A DNA stretch of 64,000 nucleotides from Sediminibacterium sp. (GCF_019264485.1 NZ_JAHVAA010000014.1:434001-498000); one strand, 5' to 3'; positions 42,475 to 52,183 are shown, counted from the stretch's first letter. The notes: generated from the sequence alone by a model not told the origin. Program-made: numbers and translations.

Positions 42475-45400
42475 ATGCGAATATTTTGCTTACTGGCAAT
42501 GCTTTGCCCATGGCTGAGCTTTGCGCAGGTTTCTCCTCAAAACAGCTCCTTGTTAAAAGGACAAATAAGGTCTGCCGGCAACAATGAAACAATTGCTGAT
42601 GCCCTGGTATACCTTACTGCTAAAGGCAGCCGCGTACTTTCTGATAAAGAGGGTCGTTTTCAATTATCCATCCTGTCATTTCCAGATACACTGGTTATCA
42701 GTCATACAGGCTATACAACCAGACGCATCAGGGTTACCAATGCCTCTTTTCTCGATATCCGTTTAGATCCTTCCACAGAGTTGCTTACCGAGGTTGAAGT
42801 ACAAACAGGTTATCAGTCTATACCGGCAGAAAGAGCAACGGGTTCATTCACCAAAATCAATTCCGAACTCTTTAATCGGAAAGTAGGTGCATCCGTGCTC
42901 GACCGATTAGATGGTATTGCTTCAGGTTTAATTTTTAACCGCAACCGAACTCCCAATGCCAACGAATCGGCCATTCAAATACGTGGCCGAAGCACCATTC
43001 TTGCCAATACTGAACCTTTGATTGTAGTTGATAATTTTCCTTTTGAAGGCGATATCAACCAAATCAATCCCAACGATATTGAATCGGTTACACTCCTGAA
43101 AGATGCAGCAGCTGCTTCTATCTGGGGCGTAAGGGCTGGTAATGGTGTGATTGTAATTACCACTAAAAAAGCAAAACAGTCACCTGCTCCCAAGATACGC
43201 TTCAATACCAATATTACCATCGGTGAAAAACCCGATCTCTACTACCAGCAAACAGCCGATGCCGCAGCACTGATAGAGATGGAATCCTTTCTTTTTGGGA
43301 GGGGATTTTATAATAACAGAATCAACCAGCGTTTTCCCGGGCTCTCACCTGCTGTAGGCATTTTTGATGACAGAAGAGCGGGAAGAATAACAGCTGCAGA
43401 TTCTGCTGCACAAATTCAACAACTCTTACAAACAGATAACCGCGCAGACCTTTTACGTTATTTCTATCGCAGTTCAGTGGCACAGCAATATGCTTTGAAT
43501 GTATCGGGTGGCAGTGAAAGGGCACAGTATTATTTTTCTGCGGGATGGGATAAACAACAACAGCCTCAACTGCAAAGCGATATCAGCAGGGTTACACTCA
43601 GGAGTAAAACGCTGATTCAGTTGATTAAGGACAAACTGGATTTTTCCACTGACCTCAATATGGCTATTTCTGCTACCAATAGTCCTTCGTCTGCCTATTC
43701 CAGTAATTATTCCATTTATCAGGACCTCGTAGATGAGCAGGGTAATGCAATCCCTGTGTACAGAGACTTTCGTAAAGCATGGCTGGATACCATTGGTCAG
43801 GGCCAATTATTATCATGGTTAAACAAGCCCTATGAAGAAAGCAGGTTGGTAAATCATAAGACTTCCAGACTGGATACAAGAATCCTGACATCCGCTTTAT
43901 GGCGTATCAGAAAAGGATTACAGGTGCAGATGAGTTACCAACTCGAAACGGGCACTTCAGAAACGCGCAACCTACTGTCTATGGATCAATACTTTACCAG
44001 AGATCTGATTAATCGCTATACCTTACCCAACTATGCTACAGGTATTCCCGCTACAGCCATCCCGTTTGGTGATATCCTCAACAGAACAGATCAACGCTTT
44101 GTTGCTCACAATGGTCGTATTCAGGTAAACTATCGTAACAGCTGGAAGCAACATCATACTCTTGATGTATTAGCCGGTATGGAAATCCGTGACTTCACAA
44201 CGAGAAGGTCAGATATCAGAAGATATGGTGTTAATGAAAGCAATGGTATTGACCAGGAAATCAATCCCATCAGTACTTTCCCTACGCTTCCCAATGGACT
44301 GGCTTCAAGAATACCCACAAATGCAGACAATAACCAGACTACAGATCGTTTTCTTTCGCAGTTCATAAATCTGGGATATAGTTACAAAAACAGGTATCAG
44401 CTTACTGTTAGTGCCAGAAAAGATGCTTCTAATCTGTTTGGCGTAGATGCCAATCAGAAAACCGTTCCGCTTTGGTCTGTTGGAAGCAATTGGATGGTCC
44501 ACAAAGAAAACTGGTGGAAACCCGGACTTCTTCATACGCTTAAATTTCGTTTTACTTATGGCGTAAGTGGTAACCTTGATAAAACAGCTACCGCTTACAC
44601 TACTGCAGGCAGCGATCTTAACAGCTTTTTCAGTCAACCTACTGCCTACCTGGTTAATCCTCCCAATCCTAAACTCAGCTGGGAAAAAATTCATGTGCTG
44701 AATGCAGGTATTGATTTCTCCATATTCAATGGAAGAATAGATGCCAGCTTAGAATACTATGAAAAAAATGGTAAAAATCTTTTAGGCGCCAGTCCCATGG
44801 CTCCACAAACAGGTGTAACACAATTCCGGCAGAATATTGCCGATCTTCAAACAAAGGGAATTGATCTGACATTGAATGCCCTGATAATTCAAAAACCCTT
44901 GCAATGGTCTGCACAACTGTTATTCAGTTACAACAGAGATATCATTCAACGGTACCTTGTTCCTGCTGCACTCACAAAATTTTATCTTACCAACATAACC
45001 TCTAATCCCTATGAGGGTAAACCCTGGTCAGCTGTTTTTGCTTATCCGATGGCGGGTTTAGAGCCTACTACAGGAAATCCTTTAGGGCTGCTCAATAATA
45101 CTACCAGTACAAATTATAGCCGGCTGGTAAATCCTGCTACAAAAGATGAGTTTATGTATATCGGATCGGGCAGACCCACTTTTTTTGGTGGGTTCAGAAA
45201 TGATATCAGTTATCGTGGATTTTTATTGTCGGTAAATATGGTGTATTCGATGGGTTACTATTTCAGAAGATCATCGGTACACTATGCCTCCGCATTCTCT
45301 TCTTCGCTTTCTGCAACACCTTCTACCCATGCAGATTATGCAAGAAGATGGCGGGTACCCGGAGATGAGATGTTTACCACTATCCCATCAATGGTATATC

Positions 45401-45669
45401 CCGCTGTTCCTGCCAGAGACGAGTTTTATCAATACTCAAATGCGCTGATTGAAAAGGGTGACCATATACGCTTACGAGATATCAGATTCAGCTGGAATAT
45501 ACCAATGCAAAAAAGGAATCCATTGCATATACAATCATGCAGGGTATATGCATATGCCAATAATATAGGTATACTCTGGAAATCAAATAAGGCAGGCATT
45601 GATCCCGATAATATTACGGGCTTCCCTTCCCCACGAACTTATGCTTTAGGACTTGAAATTGATTTTTAA
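42475..45669 (+). CDS. SusC/RagA-family TonB-linked outer membrane protein
   Basis: A 1064-residue TonB-dependent transporter with a signal peptide ending near SFAQ, a CarboxypepD-like domain, and a plug with the family marker VTLLKDAAAASIWGVRAGN followed by VIVITTKK near residue 220. The C terminus ends in a Phe. VEVQTGYQSIPAERATGSF is typical of a branch found with TlpA-like and small-peptide genes. SusC forms a pedal-bin complex with the SusD lipoprotein encoded next. Spacing to susD is 16 bp. The substrate is unknown; no carbohydrate-active enzyme is in the operon, so a glycan is not implied. Confidence 0.95.
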   Translation: MRIFCLLAMLCPWLSFAQVSPQNSSLLKGQIRSAGNNETIADALVYLTAKGSRVLSDKEGRFQLSILSFPDTLVISHTGYTTRRIRVTNASFLDIRLDPSTELLTEVEVQTGYQSIPAERATGSFTKINSELFNRKVGASVLDRLDGIASGLIFNRNRTPNANESAIQIRGRSTILANTEPLIVVDNFPFEGDINQINPNDIESVTLLKDAAAASIWGVRAGNGVIVITTKKAKQSPAPKIRFNTNITIGEKPDLYYQQTADAAALIEMESFLFGRGFYNNRINQRFPGLSPAVGIFDDRRAGRITAADSAAQIQQLLQTDNRADLLRYFYRSSVAQQYALNVSGGSERAQYYFSAGWDKQQQPQLQSDISRVTLRSKTLIQLIKDKLDFSTDLNMAISATNSPSSAYSSNYSIYQDLVDEQGNAIPVYRDFRKAWLDTIGQGQLLSWLNKPYEESRLVNHKTSRLDTRILTSALWRIRKGLQVQMSYQLETGTSETRNLLSMDQYFTRDLINRYTLPNYATGIPATAIPFGDILNRTDQRFVAHNGRIQVNYRNSWKQHHTLDVLAGMEIRDFTTRRSDIRRYGVNESNGIDQEINPISTFPTLPNGLASRIPTNADNNQTTDRFLSQFINLGYSYKNRYQLTVSARKDASNLFGVDANQKTVPLWSVGSNWMVHKENWWKPGLLHTLKFRFTYGVSGNLDKTATAYTTAGSDLNSFFSQPTAYLVNPPNPKLSWEKIHVLNAGIDFSIFNGRIDASLEYYEKNGKNLLGASPMAPQTGVTQFRQNIADLQTKGIDLTLNALIIQKPLQWSAQLLFSYNRDIIQRYLVPAALTKFYLTNITSNPYEGKPWSAVFAYPMAGLEPTTGNPLGLLNNTTSTNYSRLVNPATKDEFMYIGSGRPTFFGGFRNDISYRGFLLSVNMVYSMGYYFRRSSVHYASAFSSSLSATPSTHADYARRWRVPGDEMFTTIPSMVYPAVPARDEFYQYSNALIEKGDHIRLRDIRFSWNIPMQKRNPLHIQSCRVYAYANNIGILWKSNKAGIDPDNITGFPSPRTYALGLEIDF

Positions 45670-45685
45670 CCTCAACACCTGATTT

Positions 45686-47062
45686 ATGAATACTTATAAA
45701 CGATTGGTTTATTTATGCTGCTGTTTCTGCTTACTAACAGCATGTGATAAAGATGCATTTCTTGATAAAAAACCCAATTCAGCGATCATCATTCCTTCTA
45801 CACTGGCTGAGCTAAGGTCATTACTTGATAATACTCAGGTATTTACCTATTCACCTGGCCTGGGTGAAATGGGCAGTGATGATTATTATTTAACCGAAGC
45901 CAACTGGCAGGCTTTACCCTTTCTGGAAAGATCCAGTTATACATGGGAGTCTGACTTATATGGCAGTCAACTAAATATTTCTGACTGGTCCCTTTGTTAT
46001 CAACAAATACTCTATGCCAATATTGTACTGGAACAATTAGAAAAAAATCCACCTGCCACTTCTGTACAGGCCGAATGGAACAATATTAAAGGATCTGCTT
46101 TTTTTCTCAGAGGTTTTGCCTTGAGTAACCTGGTACAACATTTTGCAGCAGCTTTCGACAGTGCTACCATGACAACAACACCAGGTGTTCCAATCAGGCG
46201 AAATACCAATGTTCATCAGAATGTACCAAGAAGCAGCATCAAAGACTGTTACGATAGTATTTTTACCGATCTGTTAACAGCTGCTGCTTTGTTATCGGAT
46301 ATTGTACCTCCTGTAGCAAAAAACAGGCCGTCTAAACCAGCTGCTTTTGCACAGTTGGCAAGAATGGCAACTGCTTCCGGCCAGTATGAAAAGGCGAGAA
46401 TTTATGCAGACAGTTGTTTACGTTTATACAATTATCTAACAGACTATAATACGGTTAGTACAACGGCTGTAAGTCCTTTTGACCGCTCACATGCGGAAAC
46501 CATTTATTTCTCTCAGGCCATCAGTACATATGTTGTTTTGTTTACTACTTCCACTACTGTTTTTGCAGATACTGCTTTATACAGATCATATACTACCAAT
46601 GATCTGAGGAGAAGTATTTTTTTCAGGGCAACAGGTGGTACAAATATGGGGTTTAAAAGAGGGTATTCCGGAACAATACTTCCATTTACAGGTATTGCTA
46701 CCGATGAAGTATGGCTCATTCGTGCAGAAGCCCTCGCCAAAACCGGTCAGTGGCAGGCAGCTATGGCAGATCTGAATACCCTTTTGCAGAAAAGATGGCG
46801 TACAGGAACTTTTGTACCGCTTACAGCCCTGAATGCCACAGATGCACTTGAAAAAATCAGAACAGAAAGAAGAAAAGAACTGGTTTGGCGCGGCCACCGT
46901 TGGTCCGACCTGAAACGGTACAATAAAGAAGGGGCCAATATAACCCTTGTGAGAAAATTAGGCAACCAGACCTACACACTGCTGCCGGGCAGCAATAAAT
47001 ATGTATTCGCCATTCCAGCTAATGAAATCAGCATGAGTGGTATTATTCAAAACCCCAGATAA
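45686..47062 (+). CDS. SusD/RagB-family outer membrane lipoprotein
   Basis: The 458 residues start with a lipoprotein signal whose lipobox ends LLTAC near residue 21, so Cys21 is lipidated. The body has the SusD TPR-like helices, with KGSAFFLRGFALSNLVQHFA near residues 132-151, and a C-terminal SusD region with ERRKELVWRGHRWSDLKRYN (about 394-413). It pairs with SusC to capture the substrate at the cell surface. It is slightly shorter than glycan-binding SusD proteins. The next gene starts 10 bp later, so the operon continues. Confidence 0.93.
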   Translation: MNTYKRLVYLCCCFCLLTACDKDAFLDKKPNSAIIIPSTLAELRSLLDNTQVFTYSPGLGEMGSDDYYLTEANWQALPFLERSSYTWESDLYGSQLNISDWSLCYQQILYANIVLEQLEKNPPATSVQAEWNNIKGSAFFLRGFALSNLVQHFAAAFDSATMTTTPGVPIRRNTNVHQNVPRSSIKDCYDSIFTDLLTAAALLSDIVPPVAKNRPSKPAAFAQLARMATASGQYEKARIYADSCLRLYNYLTDYNTVSTTAVSPFDRSHAETIYFSQAISTYVVLFTTSTTVFADTALYRSYTTNDLRRSIFFRATGGTNMGFKRGYSGTILPFTGIATDEVWLIRAEALAKTGQWQAAMADLNTLLQKRWRTGTFVPLTALNATDALEKIRTERRKELVWRGHRWSDLKRYNKEGANITLVRKLGNQTYTLLPGSNKYVFAIPANEISMSGIIQNPR

Positions 47063-47072
47063 AATTTAAAAT

Positions 47073-48587
47073 ATGAAAGCAATTCAATTTATCATCATAA
47101 TCACCCTGTTTTGTAACTGCGCTATAGGACAGTTGGAGAAAACTGCTACATCTGCTATTATTAATGGTACACTATGGCCTTTTACAAACGATACCATTAC
47201 CATCAGCTACTATCCATATAAACTTGGGATAACTGCTATGGGAAGTACGGAAAAAAAAATTGTAACCAGTGATGGGAACTTTCAAATTAACATTCCTGAT
47301 ATGGATCATCCCTATTATTGCTCCATTACATCTACGCATTTAAAAGGACTCCTTTTCAGCGATCAGTTAATTGAACCGGGTGATAGTATCTCTGTCAAAG
47401 CCGGGAAAGACAGTTATAAAAACTATTCACAGACAAATCGTCCTTTTTTAAATATTACCGGTAGAAATGCAGCTAAAAATCAGGCACTGCATCTTTTTCA
47501 TTATGCACGGTTGTATAACAAGATTGCAGGAATCAAAACGAATATAATTGACCGATACACAAATCTTACAGAAGCAGCTTTTGTTTTTGAAAGTAACGAA
47601 TCCAAATACAGAGCGTACTGGGATAGTTTAACCAAAGCAAATAGAGCCGTTTTTTCCGAGACTTCAAGAAATATAATTGAAAGAGATTTTACAGTAGGAA
47701 AAATCAAGGGTATTATGTCGACATATAGTACGTTAAAAGATAAGTTAATCAGCACAAAATCACCGGAAAAAGACATCCAGCAGCTGAATACTGACTATAC
47801 AACGATCATTACTCCAATACTCCAGGAACTGTTTACCCATTACAGTACTTCAACCTTATCGCCGGAATTTTTAGACATGGCTGTCAGGAAAACCATGATT
47901 GAAACCAAAATAAAGGAGAACAACAGTCCTAAATTTCCGGCTATAAAATATGCAGATGCCTTACAACAATGGCCGGAGAATAACAGGGAAGCAATAGCCA
48001 CTGCCCTTTTAGCTTATATTTTTACCTTTAATGCAAATACAGAAAATATTCAGGAACTGATAGCCAAAGTTGGCACAATGGTTTATGCACCCGAGCTTAA
48101 AGCCATTGTTGAAAATTTTGAAAAAAATTATACCCCAGGTATAACGGTAACGCCTTTTTCGTTAACAGGGTTGCGTGGAGAAACAATTAACAGTAACGAT
48201 TATGCAGATAAAGTAGTGGTTTTAGATTTCTGGTTTACCGGTTGCGATGCCTGCATTACAATGGCCCGGGTACTCAGATTAGCGAAAGACCGGTTGGCAG
48301 GTGATCCGGATATTATTTTTATGAGTATTTCAATTGATACAAACAGAGAAACCTGGCTCAGTAGTGTATCAAAGGGAATTTACTCACATGCTGATTTTGT
48401 GAATGCCTATACCAATGGAATGGGAATGGAACATAGTTTAATTCAGCAATACCAAATTCAGGCATACCCACGGGTAATGATTATGGCCAAAGGAAATAAA
48501 ATGTTTAAATCGAACCCCCATATGCCCAAAAACAGGGATGAAGTTGAACTACTGGTACAGGATATTTTAGATGCGAAAACAAAATAA
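47073..48587 (+). CDS. TlpA-like periplasmic thioredoxin-domain protein
   Basis: The 504 residues have a signal peptide ending near AIGQ, an N-terminal half (about 25-350) of mixed beta/helix type that resembles the DUF4369-like region of Bacteroidota TlpA proteins, and a C-terminal thioredoxin domain (about 360-504) with DFWFTGCDACITMA near residue 386 carrying the CxxC, plus a cis-Pro in AYPRVMI near residue 468. It is a candidate thiol-disulfide enzyme in the periplasm. Being third in the SusCD operon, it may reduce or oxidise the operon's substrate or partner protein. A strong terminator follows. Confidence 0.88.
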   Translation: MKAIQFIIIITLFCNCAIGQLEKTATSAIINGTLWPFTNDTITISYYPYKLGITAMGSTEKKIVTSDGNFQINIPDMDHPYYCSITSTHLKGLLFSDQLIEPGDSISVKAGKDSYKNYSQTNRPFLNITGRNAAKNQALHLFHYARLYNKIAGIKTNIIDRYTNLTEAAFVFESNESKYRAYWDSLTKANRAVFSETSRNIIERDFTVGKIKGIMSTYSTLKDKLISTKSPEKDIQQLNTDYTTIITPILQELFTHYSTSTLSPEFLDMAVRKTMIETKIKENNSPKFPAIKYADALQQWPENNREAIATALLAYIFTFNANTENIQELIAKVGTMVYAPELKAIVENFEKNYTPGITVTPFSLTGLRGETINSNDYADKVVVLDFWFTGCDACITMARVLRLAKDRLAGDPDIIFMSISIDTNRETWLSSVSKGIYSHADFVNAYTNGMGMEHSLIQQYQIQAYPRVMIMAKGNKMFKSNPHMPKNRDEVELLVQDILDAKTK

Positions 48588-48612
48588 AAAAGGGGGCAAT
48601 CCCCCCTTTTTT
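48586..48612. terminator. Bidirectional terminator between the SusCD operon and the DUF6520 gene
   Basis: AAAAAAGGGGG and CCCCCTTTTTT pair perfectly. It overlaps the last codons of the TlpA-like gene on one side and ends 2 bp from the DUF6520 stop on the other. Confidence 0.9.
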
Positions 48613-48614
48613 AA

Positions 48615-48866
48615 CTATGGAATTTTTACAAACTGTTCGTTTGGTAATCGGCCTGGCAATGGTGTGCCGTTGGGTTCATCAAAGAGACAATACTCGGCAC
48701 CGCTGATACACTGGAAGGTAACATTGATATCTTCCGTATTTACCTCATGCCATTGTACTCCATCAAACCCATAAGCCACCTGTTGCTTTACAGGTTTAAC
48801 AGTAGTAAAAGCACTGGCTACCCCTACCAGGAGTGCTGCCATGAGAAAAACTGAAATCTTTTTCAT
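48615..48866 (-). CDS. DUF6520-like small exported protein
   Basis: I start at the ATG at 48866 (MKKISVF), giving 83 residues. The frame is open further upstream, but only through a region without features. A signal peptide is followed by SAFTTVKPVKQQ and a mature part with VQWHEV and a Cys pair in CISGAEYC, ending in NEQFVKIP. The appearance matches the Bacteroidota DUF6520 family, whose function is unknown. It is followed on the same strand, upstream, by mauE, and faces the SusCD-TlpA operon. The cysteine pair makes a redox link to those neighbours plausible. Confidence 0.7.
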   Translation of the reverse strand: MKKISVFLMAALLVGVASAFTTVKPVKQQVAYGFDGVQWHEVNTEDINVTFQCISGAEYCLFDEPNGTPLPGRLPNEQFVKIP

Positions 48867-48931
48867 AAATCTTGAATTAAAATGAATAAATAATTGCCTA
48901 CTCGTTTGTACAGGTTTTCGGCTTTCCCTGT

Positions 48932-49345
48932 TCATGCATGAATATATTTGTGTAAGCGTATGGCTGCTATACTGATTGCCAGAAAAAAAATATTGAATAC
49001 CAGGTGCTCCTTCCAACCCAACAATTCAATTACACCTCCGCAGGAACAGGGAATTCGACCAAATAAACCCAATAACACTACAAGCACATACCCTGTGAAT
49101 AATGTCATTAACAACAAAGAGAGATAGAGACCCAGTAAGCGGGTGGTATTAATTACCAATAAGATAACCGCAATAATTTCTGCCAGCGGCAAAGCATGAG
49201 CCAGAAAATTATTTACCGTTCTTGAAAAAGGTTGGTTACGCATGGCATAGAGATGGGCCTCCATATTGAGCCATTTACTAAAAGCGGTATAAGTGAATAA
49301 TAGAATCAGTAAAAAACAAAACAGGAAATAGAGTTTCGGTTTCAT
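48932..49345 (-). CDS. MauE/DoxX-like membrane protein
   Basis: A 137-residue protein with four predicted helices. The first is LYFLFCFLLILLFTYTAFS, the C-terminal region carries RIPCSCGG near residue 97 with a CxC pair, and WKEHLVFNIFFLAISI closes it. MauE-type proteins are thought to handle reducing equivalents or disulfides in the membrane. The CSCGG motif and the DUF6520 gene just downstream (65 bp) are a combination I associate with Bacteroidota thiol-redox or peptide-maturation loci. I see no signal peptide beyond the first helix. Confidence 0.75.
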   Translation of the reverse strand: MKPKLYFLFCFLLILLFTYTAFSKWLNMEAHLYAMRNQPFSRTVNNFLAHALPLAEIIAVILLVINTTRLLGLYLSLLLMTLFTGYVLVVLLGLFGRIPCSCGGVIELLGWKEHLVFNIFFLAISIAAIRLHKYIHA

Positions 49346-49400
49346 GGCACCAAACTACTCAGGCCGGTTTATGAGGATGGCAGCAAATTGTATGTAATTA

Positions 49401-50315
49401 TCAGTCCTGTTTTTTTCGGCGCATTTGAGCGGGTGTTATGCCATAAAATTTTCTGAAAGCAATGGAGAAATTGCTGGTATTACCATAACCTGCTTTTTTC
49501 GATATCAGCTTTATGGGCAAATCGCTGGTTACCAATAAGGTTTGGGCCAGTTGCATACGTTTATGCTGGTAATAGGTATAAATAGTTTGTCCAAATAAAG
49601 ATTTAAACCCTGTGGTAAGTTTTTGCCGGTTCATTCCGCTGTAGGCAGCAAGCGATACAATACTATGATGTTGTCTCAGGTCTTTTTCAATCAACTCACA
49701 TACTTTATACAAAGCATCCAGTTCAGCGTTTGTAAATTTTCCGGATGGTAATTTATCACTGCCTATTCCCTCCTCCGCAGTTTTAATGATGTTCTGGATT
49801 AGTTTTTCATGAAATGACCTGGGCTGGGGGTAAAAAGATGTTTGTGTTAGCTGTAATATCAGGTCCATCATTAAAGCAGTAGCGTTTACAGACCCGGATA
49901 AGCTTTCTTCACCACCAGGAGGTTTTTGGGTATTGCTTCGAATAATTAATAAATGACTTACACGCCCCGGCTTCTGTAGTGGAATGAGTTGTATATCATC
50001 TGAAAAAAATAATTGGTATTGGTTTTTTTTGATATTCGAAAACTGGATGCCGTTAGTTATCTGCCACAATCCTTCAAGACAAAAGGAAAAACAAAGACCG
50101 GTATTTCGTAAGCGTAATTCTATTCTTTCAGGCGACCGAAGAAATATACGGGCAACCAAAATAGAAAAAGGGTTAATTGCAATGTCCTCTACCATTACAA
50201 TACCCTCTTTCCCTTCCCATGAAGTAAAATTAGTTCCCTGCATGCGAACAGATTCCCACCCGGGTGGAACCTCTGGCCTTAGTTCAATACGACGATAGTT
50301 GAGTGTAGCCATCAT
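49401..50315 (-). CDS. AraC-family transcriptional regulator
   Basis: The 304 residues end in a double helix-turn-helix: HSIVSLAAYSGMNRQKLTTG and FKSLFGQTIYTYYQHKRM near residues 218-255, then LISKKAGYGNTSNFSIAF and RKFYGITPAQMRR. The N-terminal domain (about 1-195) is the ligand or oligomerisation part and is not recognised in detail. It is divergent to the small CPP-tailed gene. Between them lie two 13-bp direct repeats at 21-bp spacing (50376-50409), an arrangement common for AraC half-sites, so it probably controls that module, itself or mauE. Confidence 0.9.
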   Translation of the reverse strand: MMATLNYRRIELRPEVPPGWESVRMQGTNFTSWEGKEGIVMVEDIAINPFSILVARIFLRSPERIELRLRNTGLCFSFCLEGLWQITNGIQFSNIKKNQYQLFFSDDIQLIPLQKPGRVSHLLIIRSNTQKPPGGEESLSGSVNATALMMDLILQLTQTSFYPQPRSFHEKLIQNIIKTAEEGIGSDKLPSGKFTNAELDALYKVCELIEKDLRQHHSIVSLAAYSGMNRQKLTTGFKSLFGQTIYTYYQHKRMQLAQTLLVTSDLPIKLISKKAGYGNTSNFSIAFRKFYGITPAQMRRKKQD

Positions 50316-50375
50316 AGCTGGTATACTAAAACTATCTGTTCATTAGCCTTCCCCCACTTAGTATCTAAAAAATAG

Positions 50376-50409
50376 AGTATTTACCACCATTAATAAAGTA
50401 TTTACCACC
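50376..50409. promoter_or_regulatory. Two 13-bp direct repeats 21 bp apart
   Basis: AGTATTTACCACC occurs at 50376-50388 and 50397-50409. The start-to-start distance of 21 bp is two helical turns, typical of AraC or some response regulator sites. A TAGTTTG-like -7 box lies at about 50432-50439. Confidence 0.7.
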
Positions 50410-50457
50410 TTTTCCAGTGTAGCGCGTGCACATAGTTTGCATTCAAAACTAAACACT

Positions 50458-50790
50458 ATGATTCAACATCAAATTACACTGGCCCAGGCCATCGATTACA
50501 CGACCCGTTTCCGTGAAGATCCCGGAGAGGATATGCCTTACTCGGAAACTTTTTTGGCAAGTTCTGTAAAAGCATTATTGAACCAGAACGGATGTCATTC
50601 TTTTCGTATATATTTGGGAAGAAAGGCGGATACCCGAATCTGCAGCGTGCTGGTTGCTGTGGATGAAAACGGGCAGGATATTCTCCCCATAAATAATCCT
50701 GAACTGCTGACAGATGACGAAGGAATTATCCTTGAAGATGCATTCCAATGTCCCCCACTCTGTCCTCCGCCGTCGCCATTAAATGAATAG
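50458..50790 (+). CDS. Small CPP-tail protein of unknown function
   Basis: I start at the ATG at 50458 (MIQHQITLAQA), giving 110 residues. The sequence starts with ITLAQAIDYTTRFRE, has a middle with SETF, GCHSFRIYLGRK and VLVAVDENGQDILP, and ends with QCPPLCPPPSPLNE. I recognise this as a widespread Bacteroidota small protein type with a conserved CPP-x-CPP-x-SPLN tail and no known function. It lacks a signal peptide, so it is probably cytoplasmic. It lies 11 bp before a membrane-protein gene and in the same transcript as a two-component system. Confidence 0.8.
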   Translation: MIQHQITLAQAIDYTTRFREDPGEDMPYSETFLASSVKALLNQNGCHSFRIYLGRKADTRICSVLVAVDENGQDILPINNPELLTDDEGIILEDAFQCPPLCPPPSPLNE

Positions 50791-50801
50791 AATAGTCTGT
50801 C

Positions 50802-51452
50802 ATGAACTATTTTTTGTTTGCGACCATATCTGCTTTTTCTATCTGTTTGCCTACAACGACAGCATTAATACGTTGTAAACAAATACCGGACAGGTATCAA
50901 CCATTTCTATTAATCCTTCTCCTTGGGCTACTAAATGAAGGATTGAGTTTTATATTGATCAGGTTATATCACAATAACCTGATCAATTCTAACATATATA
51001 CCTTACTTGAATACCTGTTGTATGTGTGGTTTTTTCTGAAACTGAACCCCTTAACCAAATTATCAATAATTGTTTCTGTTATTTCCGGAATATTGATATG
51101 GGTATTAGATAATCTTTGGCTTCACAGCCTGATGAACAGCAATTCACTCTTCCGAATATTTGCTTCACTATTAATTATTTGGTTCAGTATAGACAAACTT
51201 TCCCGTCTTACGTTTAACAGGTTTACTACCCACTATAAGAAAACCGATCTGCTATTATGCTTTTCTTTTCTGGCCTACTTTACTTTCCGTGCATTTATAC
51301 ATGTATTCAAACAGTTCTCTACAAGTCAAGCTACAAATTTCCACATCGATCTGTGGGTATTACTTTCTGCATTAAACATTCTTGTTAATATTTCATTTTT
51401 TATAGCCATTTTATGGATACCCAGACAACAACCAACTACACCATACTCTTAG
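50802..51452 (+). CDS. Seven-helix-type integral membrane protein
   Basis: A 216-residue, very hydrophobic protein with about seven predicted helices: for example FATISAFSICLPTTTALI, FLLILLLGLLNEGLSFI, LIIWFSIDKLS and ALNILVNISFFIAILWIP. It has no domain I recognise. Its last 40 bp overlap the start of the kinase gene, which suggests that the two are made together. As the kinase lacks any input domain, this protein is the best candidate for its sensor, but that is inference. The AT-rich composition is similar to its neighbours. Confidence 0.75.
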   Translation: MNYFLFATISAFSICLPTTTALIRCKQIPDRYQPFLLILLLGLLNEGLSFILIRLYHNNLINSNIYTLLEYLLYVWFFLKLNPLTKLSIIVSVISGILIWVLDNLWLHSLMNSNSLFRIFASLLIIWFSIDKLSRLTFNRFTTHYKKTDLLLCFSFLAYFTFRAFIHVFKQFSTSQATNFHIDLWVLLSALNILVNISFFIAILWIPRQQPTTPYS

Positions 51453-52183
51453 CCAGTCTGATTTTTCTTACCATTCTGTTGGCTATGTTCATGTTCGCAT
51501 TATTCCGGCAATACCGCTTCAGGCTCAAAGAATATGAATGGCAACTGGCCAGAGAAGTTGAACTCATCGATGCTGAAAGAAAAAGAATGCATATCGATCT
51601 GCATGATGAAATTGGAGCCGGCCTTGCATCTATCAGTATACTGGTTCAGCAACAATCAATTCAGGATGATACTATTCACAAAAAGGTATTGAAACAGGTA
51701 CAGAATATGAGGATGAAAATTAGAGAGATTGCCTATAATTTTATTCCTCCCTCACTCGACAGTTTAGGTTTAAAAACTACTCTCATTGAATTACTGGAAG
51801 AAATAAATTCCAGTCATAAAATAAAGGTGTCGTGTACCCTTGATTTTGATGAACAAAATTTCCTCCCTCAGAAAGCAATACACATTTATAGAATTATAAA
51901 AGAAATACTGACTAATACACTCAAACATGCCGCTTGCAGTTCTGTTCAGTGCACAGTAAGAGTACAGCAAAAAAATCTTGTTCTCTTTATAGGGGATAAT
52001 GGAATCGGATTTAATACCCAAAATAAAGATTGGATGCTTAAAGGGGCTGGCTTATCACATATTTATTCAAGGGTTAAATTATTACATGCAAGTATTAATC
52101 TTTCTTCTGATCATCATAAAGGAACCAGTTATGAAATTATAATTCCACTTGACTCACTTTTAAATCAACAGGAACATGGATAA
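51413..52183 (+). CDS. Sensor histidine kinase without a sensor domain
   Basis: A 256-residue NarX/DesK-type kinase: one N-terminal helix (about 9-30), then a HisKA_3 dimerisation region with the phospho-acceptor His in RMHIDLHDEIGAGLAS near residue 64, and an HATPase domain with EILTNTLKHA near residue 165 (N box), FIGDNGIGFN near residue 195 and LKGAGLSHIYSRV as the G box. It has no periplasmic or PAS sensing region. Overlap of 40 bp with the membrane protein and 8 bp with the response regulator indicates a coupled signalling unit. Confidence 0.92.
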   Translation: MDTQTTTNYTILLASLIFLTILLAMFMFALFRQYRFRLKEYEWQLAREVELIDAERKRMHIDLHDEIGAGLASISILVQQQSIQDDTIHKKVLKQVQNMRMKIREIAYNFIPPSLDSLGLKTTLIELLEEINSSHKIKVSCTLDFDEQNFLPQKAIHIYRIIKEILTNTLKHAACSSVQCTVRVQQKNLVLFIGDNGIGFNTQNKDWMLKGAGLSHIYSRVKLLHASINLSSDHHKGTSYEIIIPLDSLLNQQEHG

